Shown one piece after another: positions 1 to 9,304 of a DNA stretch of 30,531 nt. Location: the NCBI GenBank assembly GCA_910578215.1, contig CAJTPH010000031.1, forward strand, positions 18,137-48,667, in the 5' to 3' direction. The stretch is from an uncultured Acetatifactor sp. Lineage in GTDB: Bacteria > Bacillota > Clostridia > Lachnospirales > Lachnospiraceae. The notes under the pieces are model-generated. The model ran no database searches. It saw only the letters and a list, made by a program, of their open reading frames with translations, and was not told the origin of the DNA. The position numbers and the translations under genes were made by a program. How positions within the stretch are numbered: the stretch's first letter is position 1; each line of letters starts with the position of its first letter.

Positions 1-170
1 ACATCATAAACGACCGCGACAGGATCGTCCTGCTGGAAAACGGGCGGGTCCTGGAGACAGGGACCCATGAGGCGCTGTTAAAGAAGGGCGGCGCATACGC
101 GGAGATGTTCCGTATCCAAAGCAACTATTATACAGAGAATCCGGATTCGGCGGAAGCGGAGGTGGTTTAA
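1..170 (+). CDS. ABC exporter half-transporter, C-terminal end (partial)
   Basis: Only the last 55 codons are inside the window, in the frame that begins at base 3. They read as the end of an ABC nucleotide-binding domain. The strand after the H-loop region is visible as DRIVLLENGRVLETGTHEAL, and a short tail ends in AEAEVV. The ENGRVLETGTHEAL stretch is typical of type-IV (MsbA/LmrA-like) exporters. The stop codon lies two bases before the ATG of the next gene, which encodes the same kind of protein, so the two very probably formed a heterodimeric exporter. The substrate cannot be told from this fragment. Confidence 0.8.
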   Translation, partial: IINDRDRIVLLENGRVLETGTHEALLKKGGAYAEMFRIQSNYYTENPDSAEAEVV

Positions 171-172
171 TC

Positions 173-2072
173 ATGGAGAACAACAAAAAGCTGAGGAACC
201 TGACGGACAAAGCTTCCCTGAAGGAGAATCTGAATGATTTAAAGGCGATCGTCAAGGTATTGCATGGAATAGACAAATATTATTTGCCCACAAATTTTTC
301 GTTGCATCTGGTAGTTGTGGTGAGCCGCTATATCGGGCTGTTCCTGTCGGCGTACATAATGGATGCGCTGGCGTCCGGGGAAACCTTCGGGGTCATTTTC
401 CGGTATGTGGCGATTGCTGTTTCTGCGATTTTCCTGCTGAACAGATTTGCCAGCTTTGTAAACCAGCGCAACAATGTCAACAGCCAGATGCTGGCAGACC
501 GTTTTTACTGTATAACGGAGCAGAAAATGCTGGAGATGGATTTTTCCAAGATCGCCGGCCCCGAGTGCCGGAACCTGCTGAGAGTGATTCAGAAGAACAA
601 CAACTGGGGAAGCGGCATATGGGGGGTATTTCAGACGATAAATGTGCTGACTTACAGTATTCTGAATCTGATCGGCGCCGTTTTTGTGGGTGCTCCTCTG
701 GTGAAGATCCTTTTCACGGCAGGCTCCCCCGCCGCCTGGGGCGTGGTCGCCGCTGCCGCCCTTGTCAGCTTTGCCAGCACCAGGCTGCATCTCAAATGTG
801 ATAAAAAGAAGAATATTCTGCTTCAGGATAATTTCGGGGATTTTTTTTCGGAGGAGGAGTGGGAGAGCGCGCCGGCCCTTGGATGGGATTTTACCGAGAA
901 CGGCATGCAGACCAGGAGCGGAAAGGATATCCGCATCTATGGCGGCGACAGGCTGATGAAAAAGTATGTGCTTGACAATGAGCGCGCCCTATAATGTGAG
1001 GTGGATGAAGGCGGTGGCAAAATGCTCCGCGGGATCTTCCCTCTGTTATGTGGTCTCGGAATATATCATCGAGGGAACCTCCTATCTGCTGATGGCGGTG
1101 CTGGCCGCGGGGGGCATGGTATCCCTTGGCAATGTGGTGAAGTATGCGGGCTGTATCAGAAATATGTTCGGGGGGCTTGATAAGGTGATCAAGCGTGTGC
1201 CTGACTTATTTCTGTCGGTGCGCAGGAATCTGGGCATCCTGGAGCTGGCGGCGCTGGAGGACGATATGTACAAGGGCAAGCTGCCGGTGGAGAAGCGAAG
1301 CGACGGGCATTACAGCATAGAGTTTAAGAATGTTTCTTTTAAGTATCCCGGGACGGAGCAGTATGCCTTAAAGGATTTTAACCTGAAGCTGAACATCGGC
1401 GAGAAGCTTGCCATCGTGGGCTTGAACGGCAGCGGCAAGACTACCATGATCAAGCTTTTGTGCAGGCTTTATGACCCGGACGAGGGAGAAATACTGCTGA
1501 ACGGCGTGGACATAAAAAAGTTCAGGCAGGATCAGTACAGCGAGCTGTTCTCCGTGGTATTTCAGGACTTCCAGCTCTTTGACTTCGAGATCGGTGAGAA
1601 CGTAGCGGCGTCCAGAAATTATGACAGGGAAAGGGCGTGGAAATGTCTGGAGGCGGCGGGCTTCGGCGAGAAGCTAAAGTCCCTGGACACCTATATCCGA
1701 AAGGGTTACGGGGACGGAATCGAGATCTCCGGCGGCGAGGCGCAGAAGATCGCCATTGCCCGCGCCATATATAAGGACGCGCCATTTATCCTGCTTGACG
1801 AACCCACGGCGGCGCTGGACCCTATCTCGGAGTACGAGATCTATTCCGGCTTCGGCAAGATCATCGGGGATAAGACCGCGATCTATATTTCCCACAGGCT
1901 GTCATCCTGTAAATTCTGCGAGAGGATAGCGGTGTTCCATGAGGGCAGACTGATCCAGACGGGCAGCCACAGCGAGCTTTTAAGGGACACGGGCGGCAAG
2001 TATTACGAGATGTGGGAGGCGCAGGCACAATATTACAGGGAGAACGGGCAGGAGGCCCTGCTTGCCATATAA
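173..2072 (+). pseudogene. ABC exporter half-transporter interrupted by a frameshift
   Basis: Two overlapping reading frames together make one exporter of about 630 residues. The first frame (173-994) begins MENNKKLRNLTDK and gives the transmembrane half up to KKYVLDNERAL. The second frame continues with YNVRWMKAVAKCSAG and the nucleotide-binding domain. That domain has Walker A GLNGSGKTT, Q-loop VFQDF, signature ISGGEAQKIAIARA, Walker B FILLDEPTAALD and H-loop ISHR. Removing one C from the CCC run at 987-989 joins the frames as ERA-YNVRW. A second irregular patch follows a run of eight T (841-848), where FFSEEEWESAPA looks out of place. The neighbouring frame there reads FFRRRSGRARR, which would fit a cytoplasmic loop better. 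The gene is either decayed or mis-sequenced. Apart from the possible T8 patch, both halves are well conserved, so any decay would be recent. It follows the partial exporter by two bases and was presumably its dimer partner. Confidence 0.75.
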
Positions 2073-2112
2073 TATAAGAGACCATCGCAGGAGCATCAGT
2101 CAGGAAATCATT

Positions 2113-2140
2113 TTGAAGCGCAGGCGAAACGGCATAATAT
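2113..2140 (+). promoter_or_regulatory. Possible promoter for the efflux operon
   Basis: TTGAAG at 2113-2118 and TAATAT at 2135-2140 are separated by 16 bases, a sigma-A-like arrangement with imperfect boxes. It would leave a leader of roughly 140 bases before the small ORF. This rests only on box similarity and position. Confidence 0.3.
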
Positions 2141-2287
2141 TAAGTTAAAAGTAAACAGAGAAAAATAATTAAAGTCATTCAAATTATGTTATTTTTGCTG
2201 AAAAACATTTTTCGGAAGGAATTCGGCGGAAAATTTTTAACAGAAGATATGCATTTTTGGATGACTTTTTTTGTATGAGGTGATAAA

Positions 2288-2392
2288 ATGGTACATAAGC
2301 ATGGTTTAGATGTGCCCTGTCGATCAAAGGTAATTTTGCATGGGTTATATGAGAGCCAGGGAAACAAAATTGTAAAAAGGGAATTTGAATAA
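2288..2392 (+). CDS. Small ORF, 34 residues, unknown function
   Basis: ATG at 2288 is preceded by GAGGTG at 2277-2282 with a five-base spacer, a strong ribosome binding site that the neighbouring non-coding frames lack. The peptide begins MVHKHGLDVPCRSKV and ends KREFE. It is basic, has one cysteine and shows no hydrophobic segment, so it is neither a membrane peptide nor obviously secreted. It ends 12 bases before the adaptor lipoprotein gene and would be the first gene of the efflux operon. It could be a leader peptide that controls translation, a small partner of the transporter, or the precursor of an exported peptide. I recognise no family. The call rests on the ribosome binding site and operon position. 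Confidence 0.4.
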   Translation: MVHKHGLDVPCRSKVILHGLYESQGNKIVKREFE

Positions 2393-2404
2393 GGCGGCAA
2401 GGAT

Positions 2405-3544
2405 ATGATTAAGTGTTATAAGGCAGGAAGAAAGAGCGGCAGGCTGGCGTGCAGGACCATGGCGCTGTGGCTGGCGCTTGGGGGAGTTGTATTATCTGCG
2501 GCAGGCTGCAGCGGTCCGGTGGGAGAGGACGAGGATGTGCTGGTCCTGATAGAGCATTCGGAGCAGGAAAAAACGGCATATGCTTTGACCAAGGCGATTG
2601 TGACCGATGTGGCAAGGACGGCATCCGTCAGGTTCGGCTACACCCAGGCGCAAACGGAGGACGTAATGTTTCCCGTGAGCGGCAAGCGTGTGCAGGAGGT
2701 CTTTGTGAAGCTTGGAGACAGAGTGGAGAAGGGACAGCTTCTGGCGATATTGGAGGGCGGAGACCGGGAGGAGGATATACGCGAACTGGAATATCAGATT
2801 GCCCGCGCCGAAATACAGTCCCGGTACCTGGATATCAACGAGCCGTACGAGGTATCCGGGAGGTGGTGGAAGTATGTATATCAGTCCTCGGGCTCCGAGA
2901 GTGAGATGGAAAAGCTGCAGGGTGATGTGGAGGATATACATCTGAAATACCGCTATCAAAGGGAGGACTATCAGGATATTATCGATATGGCTGCCATACG
3001 AATAGAGACCTACCGGAAGGAGATGGAGGAGGGGCGTATCTTTGCGGGGATGGACGGCGTGATTTACAGACTTGGCGGGGATATGAATACCGTGATATCC
3101 GATGTAAGTAAGCCCGCGTTTACCATAATCGACGACAGCCACTGCCTGTTTGAAGCCTCGGATATGGAATATGCGGAATATTTTGTTGACGGGGAGATCT
3201 ATGAGCTGACCGGAAGAGGCGGCGGTTCGACGCAAACCTACCGGGTCCGCCCCTGGAACAGGGGCATGTGGGAGGATAAAATTTATCTGGAGCTTCTTGA
3301 GGACGACGGTACGGAGAGCGTTGAGGTGGGTACATACGCATATCTTACACTGGTGCTGGATAAACGGGAAAATGTGCTTGCGGTCAGCACAAGCGCCATA
3401 CATGCCGCCGAAGGGAAGAACTATGTGTATGTCTTGGGCGAAAATGATATCCGAGAGGTGAGGTGGATCGAAACAGGGTTTTGCGGAGACCGCCTTACGG
3501 AGATTTTGAGCGGGCTGGAAGAAGGAGAGGCGGTAATATACTGA
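2405..3544 (+). CDS. Efflux adaptor lipoprotein, MFP (HlyD/MacA-like)
   Basis: This is a 379-residue membrane-fusion-type protein expected on the outer face of the cytoplasmic membrane. A basic N-terminus and a hydrophobic stretch lead to LSAAGC, with Cys35 as the likely lipidation site. The biotinyl-lipoyl-like half FPVSGKRVQEVFVKLGDRVEKGQLLA lies near residues 90-115. A helical hairpin of about 110 residues follows, then the returning half FAGMDGVIYRLGGDMN. A beta-barrel and a terminal ILSGLEEGEAVIY segment close the protein, as in MacA. ATG 2405 follows GGCAAGGAT at a suitable distance. The gene lies 12 bases after the small ORF, and its stop sits two bases before the next gene's ATG. It should link the FtsX-type permease to extracellular substrate. 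The substrate is unknown. Confidence 0.82.
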   Translation: MIKCYKAGRKSGRLACRTMALWLALGGVVLSAAGCSGPVGEDEDVLVLIEHSEQEKTAYALTKAIVTDVARTASVRFGYTQAQTEDVMFPVSGKRVQEVFVKLGDRVEKGQLLAILEGGDREEDIRELEYQIARAEIQSRYLDINEPYEVSGRWWKYVYQSSGSESEMEKLQGDVEDIHLKYRYQREDYQDIIDMAAIRIETYRKEMEEGRIFAGMDGVIYRLGGDMNTVISDVSKPAFTIIDDSHCLFEASDMEYAEYFVDGEIYELTGRGGGSTQTYRVRPWNRGMWEDKIYLELLEDDGTESVEVGTYAYLTLVLDKRENVLAVSTSAIHAAEGKNYVYVLGENDIREVRWIETGFCGDRLTEILSGLEEGEAVIY

Positions 3545-3546
3545 AA

Positions 3547-5787
3547 ATGGCAGCTTTGGTTAAAATGAAAAAGGTTATTTCCGCAGCGTTAGCCTGCGGT
3601 TTGATCATGGGGCAGGCGGCATGCCTTTCCGGCTGTGGAGAGCAGCCGGCTGTGGCGGATGAGGTGATCGAGCTGATAGAGCCCACAGGGGAGCTTTCGG
3701 GCAGCGAGGCGGTCACCCGCAGGAATCTGTATTTGGCAAGGGCCTTTGAAGTGATGGTGGACCCGTATATAGAGGAGTATTCTTATGAGGAGGCAAGAAA
3801 TTTTGTCCCCACAGGGCGGAAGATAGGAGACAGGGTTGCGGCGGGAGATATCATATACAGGGCCAATATCCTTTCACATGAGCCTCAGATGGAAAAGCTT
3901 TCGGAAAAGCTTGCCGGGCTGGAGGAGAGCTATGCGGAATATTATTATGAGATAAGGACGAAGCTCAACGATCAGTACTGGGACCTGAAGGTGCTGGACT
4001 GGGAGCTGGAGCAGGTGCAGGACGCAGAGCCGAAGGAGCAGTCGGGTCCTGCTTATGACGCGTGGAAGAAGGAAGAAGATAAGGCAATAGGGTATTATAA
4101 CAAAAAGGAACTGGATATTGAAATGAACGAGGCTGCTCTGAGAGAGAGAACGGAGCTGTTGTACCTGGATTATGATTATTACGCAAAACAGCTGCAGGAG
4201 CTGCAGAGACAGGATGAAGCCGGCGATCTTCGCTCAGGCATAAGCGGGCAGATCGTCTATCTGGAGGCATGCGACGAGGGAGAGCAGATACGAGCAGGCA
4301 CGGTGGTTGCGTCGGTGGCGGATATGAATCGGAAACGGATCGTCTGCAACGCCATCGACAGTACGGTCCGGTATACGATCAAGGAAATATATGCCTTTTT
4401 TAACGGCAAAAGATATGAGGTTGTCTACGATGAGGAGTCAAGCAGCTCCACATCCTCCGTATTTATCCTTCAGGACCCCCGGGGCGAGGTTCCGGTGGGC
4501 TCTTATGGCAATCTGGTACTTTATTCAGGCGTGAGGGAACAGGTCCTGACAGTGCCCAGCGAGGCGGTCCACAACGCCGGGCTTGAAAAGTATGTATATG
4601 TGCTTGAGGGCGGTAAAACGGTGTCAAAGACGGTGAGGGTGGGTCTGACCGACGGCGTTTACATAGAGATATTGTCCGGTCTTGAGGAGGGGGAGAGCGT
4701 ATTTCTGGATAAAAGCGCTCCCAGGGCAGTGAATACGGCGGCGCTGCAGAGAGGCTCTGTTTCGGTGAGGTATTCGCAGACAGGTACATTGTACTATCCC
4801 ATAGAGTTTGATGTGGGCGGCGACGTGCAGAACGGCACGGTTACCTTTCAGAGCTGGGCGCCATATGAAAGCGTCGTGAAGGGCAATACCTACACTTTTG
4901 ACCGACTGGCGGACGCGGGATATATGCCCATGAAGGCGGGGGATATCATCGCTCATATAACCGTTTTGCCAAGCGACATTGAAAAGCAGGAGCTGATACA
5001 GCTGGAAAATGATTTGAAGCGTGCCCAGGAGAGGCTTGCCGATCTGATAAAAAAAGAGACGGAAAGCGATGAAGGTCTCACCGAGAGCAGCGAAAAGCTT
5101 ATTGCGGCCAGGCAGGAGGCAATAGATGATATGGAGGAGGAGCTTGCCGGGCTGAGGGAGGACTACAGCGTTACGGATATCCGTACCCAGAGGGACGGTC
5201 TGCTTTATTATATCAATGACAGGATCTACTATCAGCAAGGCGGTTCTAACTCAAGGGTAGGCATCAGCGTGGTGCCCGGTGATAAGATGGACAGAAATTA
5301 TGTCTATGCCCGGATGATAGATAACAGTGTCGCGTATCTTTTGCTGCCGGAAAAAGCCCTTTCCTCTTATGTCGGATATAATATGACGATGACGGTAAGC
5401 TATGTAAACTGGGAATATGAAACCGTCGCCAAAGAGGTCCCCGTGATTACGGTGAACATGGATAAATACAAACATGCGCTGCTTCTGGACAGGGAGCTTT
5501 TACAGGATATCAATATTTATAAGACGTCTTACCAGAGCAGCTTTAACAAGCAGACCAGCTTGGAGGTGGACGGGAAGGTGAAGGTTATGAATGATGTGCT
5601 GCTGCTTCCGGAGAAGGCGATAAGTATGGTGAACGGCAGCTTCGGGTATGTCAACGTTTTGAAGGAGGATGGGAGTATCCTTCCAACCAGCGTTGTGGTA
5701 GGCGGAAAATATCTGAATGAGGACAGGGAGTACAGCTACTGTGTAATAGACGGACTGACGGAAGGAATGACAATATGCTGGGAATAA
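3547..5787 (+). CDS. Double adaptor lipoprotein with two MFP modules in tandem
   Basis: This 746-residue protein has a lipoprotein signal ending CLSGCG, with Cys30 as the probable lipid site. It contains two complete adaptor modules. Module 1 (about 45-395) has FVPTGRKIGDRVAAGDIIY, a coiled-coil hairpin, SGISGQIVYLEACDEGEQI and ends with ILSGLEEGESVF. Module 2 (about 396-746) starts with SVRYSQTGTLYYPIEFDV, has its own hairpin around ALIKKETESDEGLTESS-like sequence, and ends VIDGLTEGMTICWE. The first module's end matches the end of the preceding single-module adaptor, so duplication and fusion are likely. The usual MFP length is 350-450 residues. ATG 3547 was chosen because the frame upstream overlaps the previous gene and lacks signal-peptide character; MKKVIS at 3565 is an alternative. 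The ribosome binding site is weak, so translational coupling to the upstream stop is likely. The last 13 bases overlap the permease gene. Confidence 0.78.
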   Translation: MAALVKMKKVISAALACGLIMGQAACLSGCGEQPAVADEVIELIEPTGELSGSEAVTRRNLYLARAFEVMVDPYIEEYSYEEARNFVPTGRKIGDRVAAGDIIYRANILSHEPQMEKLSEKLAGLEESYAEYYYEIRTKLNDQYWDLKVLDWELEQVQDAEPKEQSGPAYDAWKKEEDKAIGYYNKKELDIEMNEAALRERTELLYLDYDYYAKQLQELQRQDEAGDLRSGISGQIVYLEACDEGEQIRAGTVVASVADMNRKRIVCNAIDSTVRYTIKEIYAFFNGKRYEVVYDEESSSSTSSVFILQDPRGEVPVGSYGNLVLYSGVREQVLTVPSEAVHNAGLEKYVYVLEGGKTVSKTVRVGLTDGVYIEILSGLEEGESVFLDKSAPRAVNTAALQRGSVSVRYSQTGTLYYPIEFDVGGDVQNGTVTFQSWAPYESVVKGNTYTFDRLADAGYMPMKAGDIIAHITVLPSDIEKQELIQLENDLKRAQERLADLIKKETESDEGLTESSEKLIAARQEAIDDMEEELAGLREDYSVTDIRTQRDGLLYYINDRIYYQQGGSNSRVGISVVPGDKMDRNYVYARMIDNSVAYLLLPEKALSSYVGYNMTMTVSYVNWEYETVAKEVPVITVNMDKYKHALLLDRELLQDINIYKTSYQSSFNKQTSLEVDGKVKVMNDVLLLPEKAISMVNGSFGYVNVLKEDGSILPTSVVVGGKYLNEDREYSYCVIDGLTEGMTICWE

Positions 5788-8600
5788 TGTTGCGAAAGCT
5801 GATATCGAAAAAATGGATGTTTATTTGTCTGCTCCTTGGCTGTGTGCTGCTGATTGCCACAGCCGTCAGTTTTCCCTTTTACAGAAATGCCGCCTTTAAT
5901 AAAATGCTGCAGGACGAATTTACCGCGGAGCTTGTAGAGACAGGGCATTGGCCGGCAAGGTTCCGGGTCGCGGTGTCCTCGGAGAAAAACTCGGGTGACG
6001 CGGTGCTGCATAAGATGGAGGAGCTGATGAACAGCAGAGCCTCCGTTCTCGGCGTGGAGCCAAAGGAAAACGTATTTTTTTACCGCCTCAATGCCTTTCA
6101 GATGACCAGTCTGATGGATAGAGAGGATCTCAAGGCGGGGCTGAAGCTGAGCCCGGCCTTTATGTCGGATCTGCCGGAGCATGTGGAGCTGCTTGGGGGA
6201 GAGATGTATTCGGAGACCGGGCTTTCCGGGGACGGCGCCGTGGAGGTTGTCATTCATCAGGACTGTATGACGGCAAACAGGCTTCTTTTGGGAGAGACGC
6301 TGCAGTTTAACACTTTACAGGATAAAAACGGCAGGAATATAAAAATCCGTATTGTGGGCGTGATAGATGACGTGGTGGGCGATTATTATTGGGAGATCGG
6401 CTCCGGTGAGCTTAGTAAAGCGGTTTTGATGAACGAGAAGCTGTTCAGGGAGTACTTTATCGGCAGAAGCGACACCAGCTTTTCCATTACATGCTGTTAC
6501 AGCTATCTCTTTGATTACGAGAAGCTGGAGAGCAAGGATGCGGATATGCTGAGGGCGGCTGTGGACGAAGATCCCGAAGCATATAAGGGCGGTTATTTCC
6601 GGGGTGTTTTGGAGCGTTTTATCTCAAAGAGGGAGAGGGTTTCCGTCACGCTGTTTATTTTACAGGTGCCGGTATTGGTGCTGCTTGCGGCGTTTTTGTT
6701 TATGATATCCGGTCAGATGTATGAGCTGGAGAGAAACGAGATATCCGTCATAAAGAGCCGGGGAAGCTCCGGAGGGCAGATTTTCCGGCTGTACATATAT
6801 CAGAGTATCTTCCTGACCGTTGCGGGCGTTCTGCTCGGGCTTCCCCTTGGAGGATATTTCAGCAAAATACTGGGTTCGGCAAGCAATTTCCTGGAGTTTG
6901 GACTGACCAGGCAGCTGGAGCCGCTGCTTACGGAGGAGGTGTGTTTCTATCTGGCGGCAGCCGCAGCGGCGACGGTGCTGATCATGGCGCTGCCTGCCAT
7001 CAGGCACAGCCGGGTGTCGATAGTGCATTTAAAACAGAGCAGAGCGGCAAAGAAAAGGACATGGTGGGAAAAGGTCTTTCTGGATTTTATCTGCCTTGCA
7101 GTTGCGTTATACGGCTATTACAGTTATCTGCGCAACGAGGAACAGCTTCTTAAGGATATGCTGCTCGGAAAGTCTCTTGACCCGCTTTTGTATCTTTGCT
7201 CGTCATTGTTTATCGTGGGAATGGGGCTTCTGTACCTGCGCCTGCAGCCTCTTTTTGTGAAGCTTGTTTATCTGATCGGAAAGAGATTCTGGCGTCCCGC
7301 AAGCTATGCATCCTTTATGGAAAGTCTGAAAAACGGGCGCAAGCAGCATTTTATCATGCTGTTTTTGATTCTCACTATTTCTCTGGGAATTTTTCATGCC
7401 ACGGTAGCGAGGACGATTCTTCAGAATGCGCACGATAACACGGAGTATCTGGACGGTGCGGACATTATTCTGAAGGAGACCTGGAGAGATAATAGATATG
7501 CGGCGGCCGAGGACAATGAGAAGGCGAGATACTTTGAGCCGGATGCGGGAAAGTATTCTTCGGCGGATTTTATAGAGAGCTATACAAAGGTGATAGCCGC
7601 GGGTCCCTGCTATACCACCAATACTGCCCGGGCGGTAATCGACGCAGGCGGTAAGCAAAGCCTGAATCTTCTGGGAATCCATACAAAGGAATTCGGCGAA
7701 AAGACTTGGGTGGACAGTGAGCTTCTGGAGAAGCCGTATTATGCTTATCTGAACGAGCTGGCCGAGGTATCCGACGGGGTTCTTCTGTCCAGAAACTGCC
7801 AGACGCATCTGGGGATAGAGCCCGGCAGCATGGTGACTATCAGCTATCAGAATAACCTGGATGTGACCTACTCTTTTAAGAGAAAAGTGGTGGATATCGT
7901 AGATTACTGGCCCGGCTACAGTCCTGTTACTACGCGGTTTACGGAATCGGGAGAGGATATTATTTCCGAGCAGAATTATCTTGCGGTGGTGAATATCGGC
8001 TCCCTGCAGCGGGTGTTTGAGAATATGGAGCCATATGAGGTCTGGATATCGGTGAAGGACGGGACGGAGGCGGATGAGGTCGGACACTGGATCAATGATA
8101 ATAATATCAAGGTGGCGCGGTATACAAATATGTCCGAGGACCTGCAGGCGGACTTGGAAAATCCTCTTTTGCAGGGTACCAACGGTGTGCTGACCATGGG
8201 CTTTCTGGTCATGATCCTGCTGTGCGGCGTGGGTTATCTGATCTACTGGATCATGTCCATCCGCTCCAGAGAGATGATGTTTGGCGTGCTGCGGGCCTTT
8301 GGCATGCATAAGAGGGAGCTGTTCCACATGCTGATGCTTGAACAGATCTTTTCCGGCGTGCTGACGGTTTTTGCAGGTATCGGCATAGGCAGGCTGGTCT
8401 CAGGGATGTATGTGCCCATGCTGCAGACCGCGTACGCCGTTGCCGATCAGGTGCTGCCCATGAGGCTGAGCAGCGATCCGTCAGACCTGATGCGTCTGTA
8501 CGGCGCGCTTGCCGCAATGATGGCGCTTTGTCTGATCATTCTGGTTATATTGGTTGTGAAGCTCAATGTGACCAAGGCATTGAAGTTAGGGGAAGAATAA
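5775..8600 (+). CDS. ABC transporter permease with two FtsX-like domains
   Basis: This is a 941-residue membrane protein of the MacB/FtsX (type VII) class. Hydrophobic segments lie near residues 13-35, 295-313, 339-362, 389-409, 435-453, 472-500, 526-546, 805-828, 852-875 and 907-930. That gives about ten membrane spans, with large external domains at about 37-290 and 550-800. The FtsX-like parts are the groups at 295-415 and 805-930, each with the typical cytoplasmic loop (VIKSRGSSGGQIFRLY and FGVLRAFGMHKRELFHM). The protein is thus an internally duplicated permease, able to form the pore alone. It overlaps the preceding adaptor gene by 13 bases and shares one base with the ATPase gene behind it. 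ATG 5787 (MLRKLISKK) is a possible alternative start. Such permeases usually move substrates at the outer membrane face without conducting them through the cytoplasm. Confidence 0.85.
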   Translation: MLGIMLRKLISKKWMFICLLLGCVLLIATAVSFPFYRNAAFNKMLQDEFTAELVETGHWPARFRVAVSSEKNSGDAVLHKMEELMNSRASVLGVEPKENVFFYRLNAFQMTSLMDREDLKAGLKLSPAFMSDLPEHVELLGGEMYSETGLSGDGAVEVVIHQDCMTANRLLLGETLQFNTLQDKNGRNIKIRIVGVIDDVVGDYYWEIGSGELSKAVLMNEKLFREYFIGRSDTSFSITCCYSYLFDYEKLESKDADMLRAAVDEDPEAYKGGYFRGVLERFISKRERVSVTLFILQVPVLVLLAAFLFMISGQMYELERNEISVIKSRGSSGGQIFRLYIYQSIFLTVAGVLLGLPLGGYFSKILGSASNFLEFGLTRQLEPLLTEEVCFYLAAAAAATVLIMALPAIRHSRVSIVHLKQSRAAKKRTWWEKVFLDFICLAVALYGYYSYLRNEEQLLKDMLLGKSLDPLLYLCSSLFIVGMGLLYLRLQPLFVKLVYLIGKRFWRPASYASFMESLKNGRKQHFIMLFLILTISLGIFHATVARTILQNAHDNTEYLDGADIILKETWRDNRYAAAEDNEKARYFEPDAGKYSSADFIESYTKVIAAGPCYTTNTARAVIDAGGKQSLNLLGIHTKEFGEKTWVDSELLEKPYYAYLNELAEVSDGVLLSRNCQTHLGIEPGSMVTISYQNNLDVTYSFKRKVVDIVDYWPGYSPVTTRFTESGEDIISEQNYLAVVNIGSLQRVFENMEPYEVWISVKDGTEADEVGHWINDNNIKVARYTNMSEDLQADLENPLLQGTNGVLTMGFLVMILLCGVGYLIYWIMSIRSREMMFGVLRAFGMHKRELFHMLMLEQIFSGVLTVFAGIGIGRLVSGMYVPMLQTAYAVADQVLPMRLSSDPSDLMRLYGALAAMMALCLIILVILVVKLNVTKALKLGEE

Positions 8601-9304
8601 TGAATGAGAAACCGGATGTAGCGGAAGTGAAAAACGTGATAGAGGCAAAGAACGTCAACAGGATTTTCTCTGTGGCCGGCAAGGATTTTCAGGCGCTGAA
8701 GGATATCCAGCTGACAATCCCCCAGGGTACCCTCGCCATTTTGAAGGGGCGTTCCGGCTCTGGCAAGACCACTCTTTTAAATATCTTGGGAGCGCTGGAT
8801 AAGCCTACCTCGGGGCAGGTTTTTATTGACGGAAAGGATGTGTGCCGGATGTCCGCCTATAAAAGGGAAAAGCTGCGCAGGAGGCAGATGGGCTTTGTCT
8901 TTCAGGCGGTTTCCCTGATACCCACCATGAACGCTTTCCAGAACGTGGAGTTTTCCATGCGGATGGCGGGAGTCCGCGGCAAAAGGAGCGAAAGGGTGGA
9001 GGAATGCCTGAAGATGGTGGGCTTGGGCAGCCGGATGAAGCATATGCCGGCGGAGATGTCGGGAGGCGAGCAGCAGAGGGTGGCTATTGCCAGGGCATTG
9101 GCGCACAGACCCAGGATCATCTTTGCGGACGAACCCACCGCGGAGCTTGACAGCGCCATGGGCGCAGAGGTGGTGAGGCTGTTTAAGGAGATGTGCGAGA
9201 AGGAGCAGGTGACCATTGTGATGACTACCCACGACGTGGGGCTGATGAGCGCGGGAGACGAGATCATAGAGCTTGAAAACGGGCAGATGGCAGGGGGGAT
9301 ATAA
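8600..9304 (+). CDS. ABC transporter ATP-binding protein (MacB/LolD-like)
   Basis: This 234-residue ATPase belongs to the adjacent FtsX-type permease. Visible motifs are Walker A GRSGSGKTT, Q-loop VFQAVSL, signature MSGGEQQRVAIARAL, Walker B RIIFADEPTAELDS and H-loop TTHD. All residues needed for ATP hydrolysis are present. The ATG at 8600 overlaps the permease stop as TAATG and follows AGGGGAAG. The longer open frame upstream lies inside the permease and was not used. The gene is followed with no gap by a second, different ATPase, so the two may form a heterodimer on the two halves of the double permease. Confidence 0.9.
   Translation: MNEKPDVAEVKNVIEAKNVNRIFSVAGKDFQALKDIQLTIPQGTLAILKGRSGSGKTTLLNILGALDKPTSGQVFIDGKDVCRMSAYKREKLRRRQMGFVFQAVSLIPTMNAFQNVEFSMRMAGVRGKRSERVEECLKMVGLGSRMKHMPAEMSGGEQQRVAIARALAHRPRIIFADEPTAELDSAMGAEVVRLFKEMCEKEQVTIVMTTHDVGLMSAGDEIIELENGQMAGGI

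Larger units (their letters stand above)
2073..2404 (+). other. AT-rich leader region upstream of the efflux operon
   Basis: This 332-base stretch is clearly more AT-rich than the genes on both sides. It contains a weak promoter candidate near 2113-2140 and the 34-codon ORF at 2288-2392. A 30-codon ORF at 2186-2278 has no ribosome binding site and is not called. I see no convincing terminator for the upstream exporter. The A+T content and position suggest it drives the operon that starts at 2288 or 2405. Confidence 0.5.

Noticed and set aside
960..1000. Programmed +1 frameshift in the exporter gene
   Set aside because: No slippery codon with a rare or stop codon at the shift point and no stimulatory Shine-Dalgarno or pseudoknot are evident. 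A simple extra C explains it better.
2186..2278. 30-codon ORF in the leader of the efflux operon
   Set aside because: It has no ribosome binding site, is very AT-rich, and ends where the better supported small ORF's ribosome site begins.
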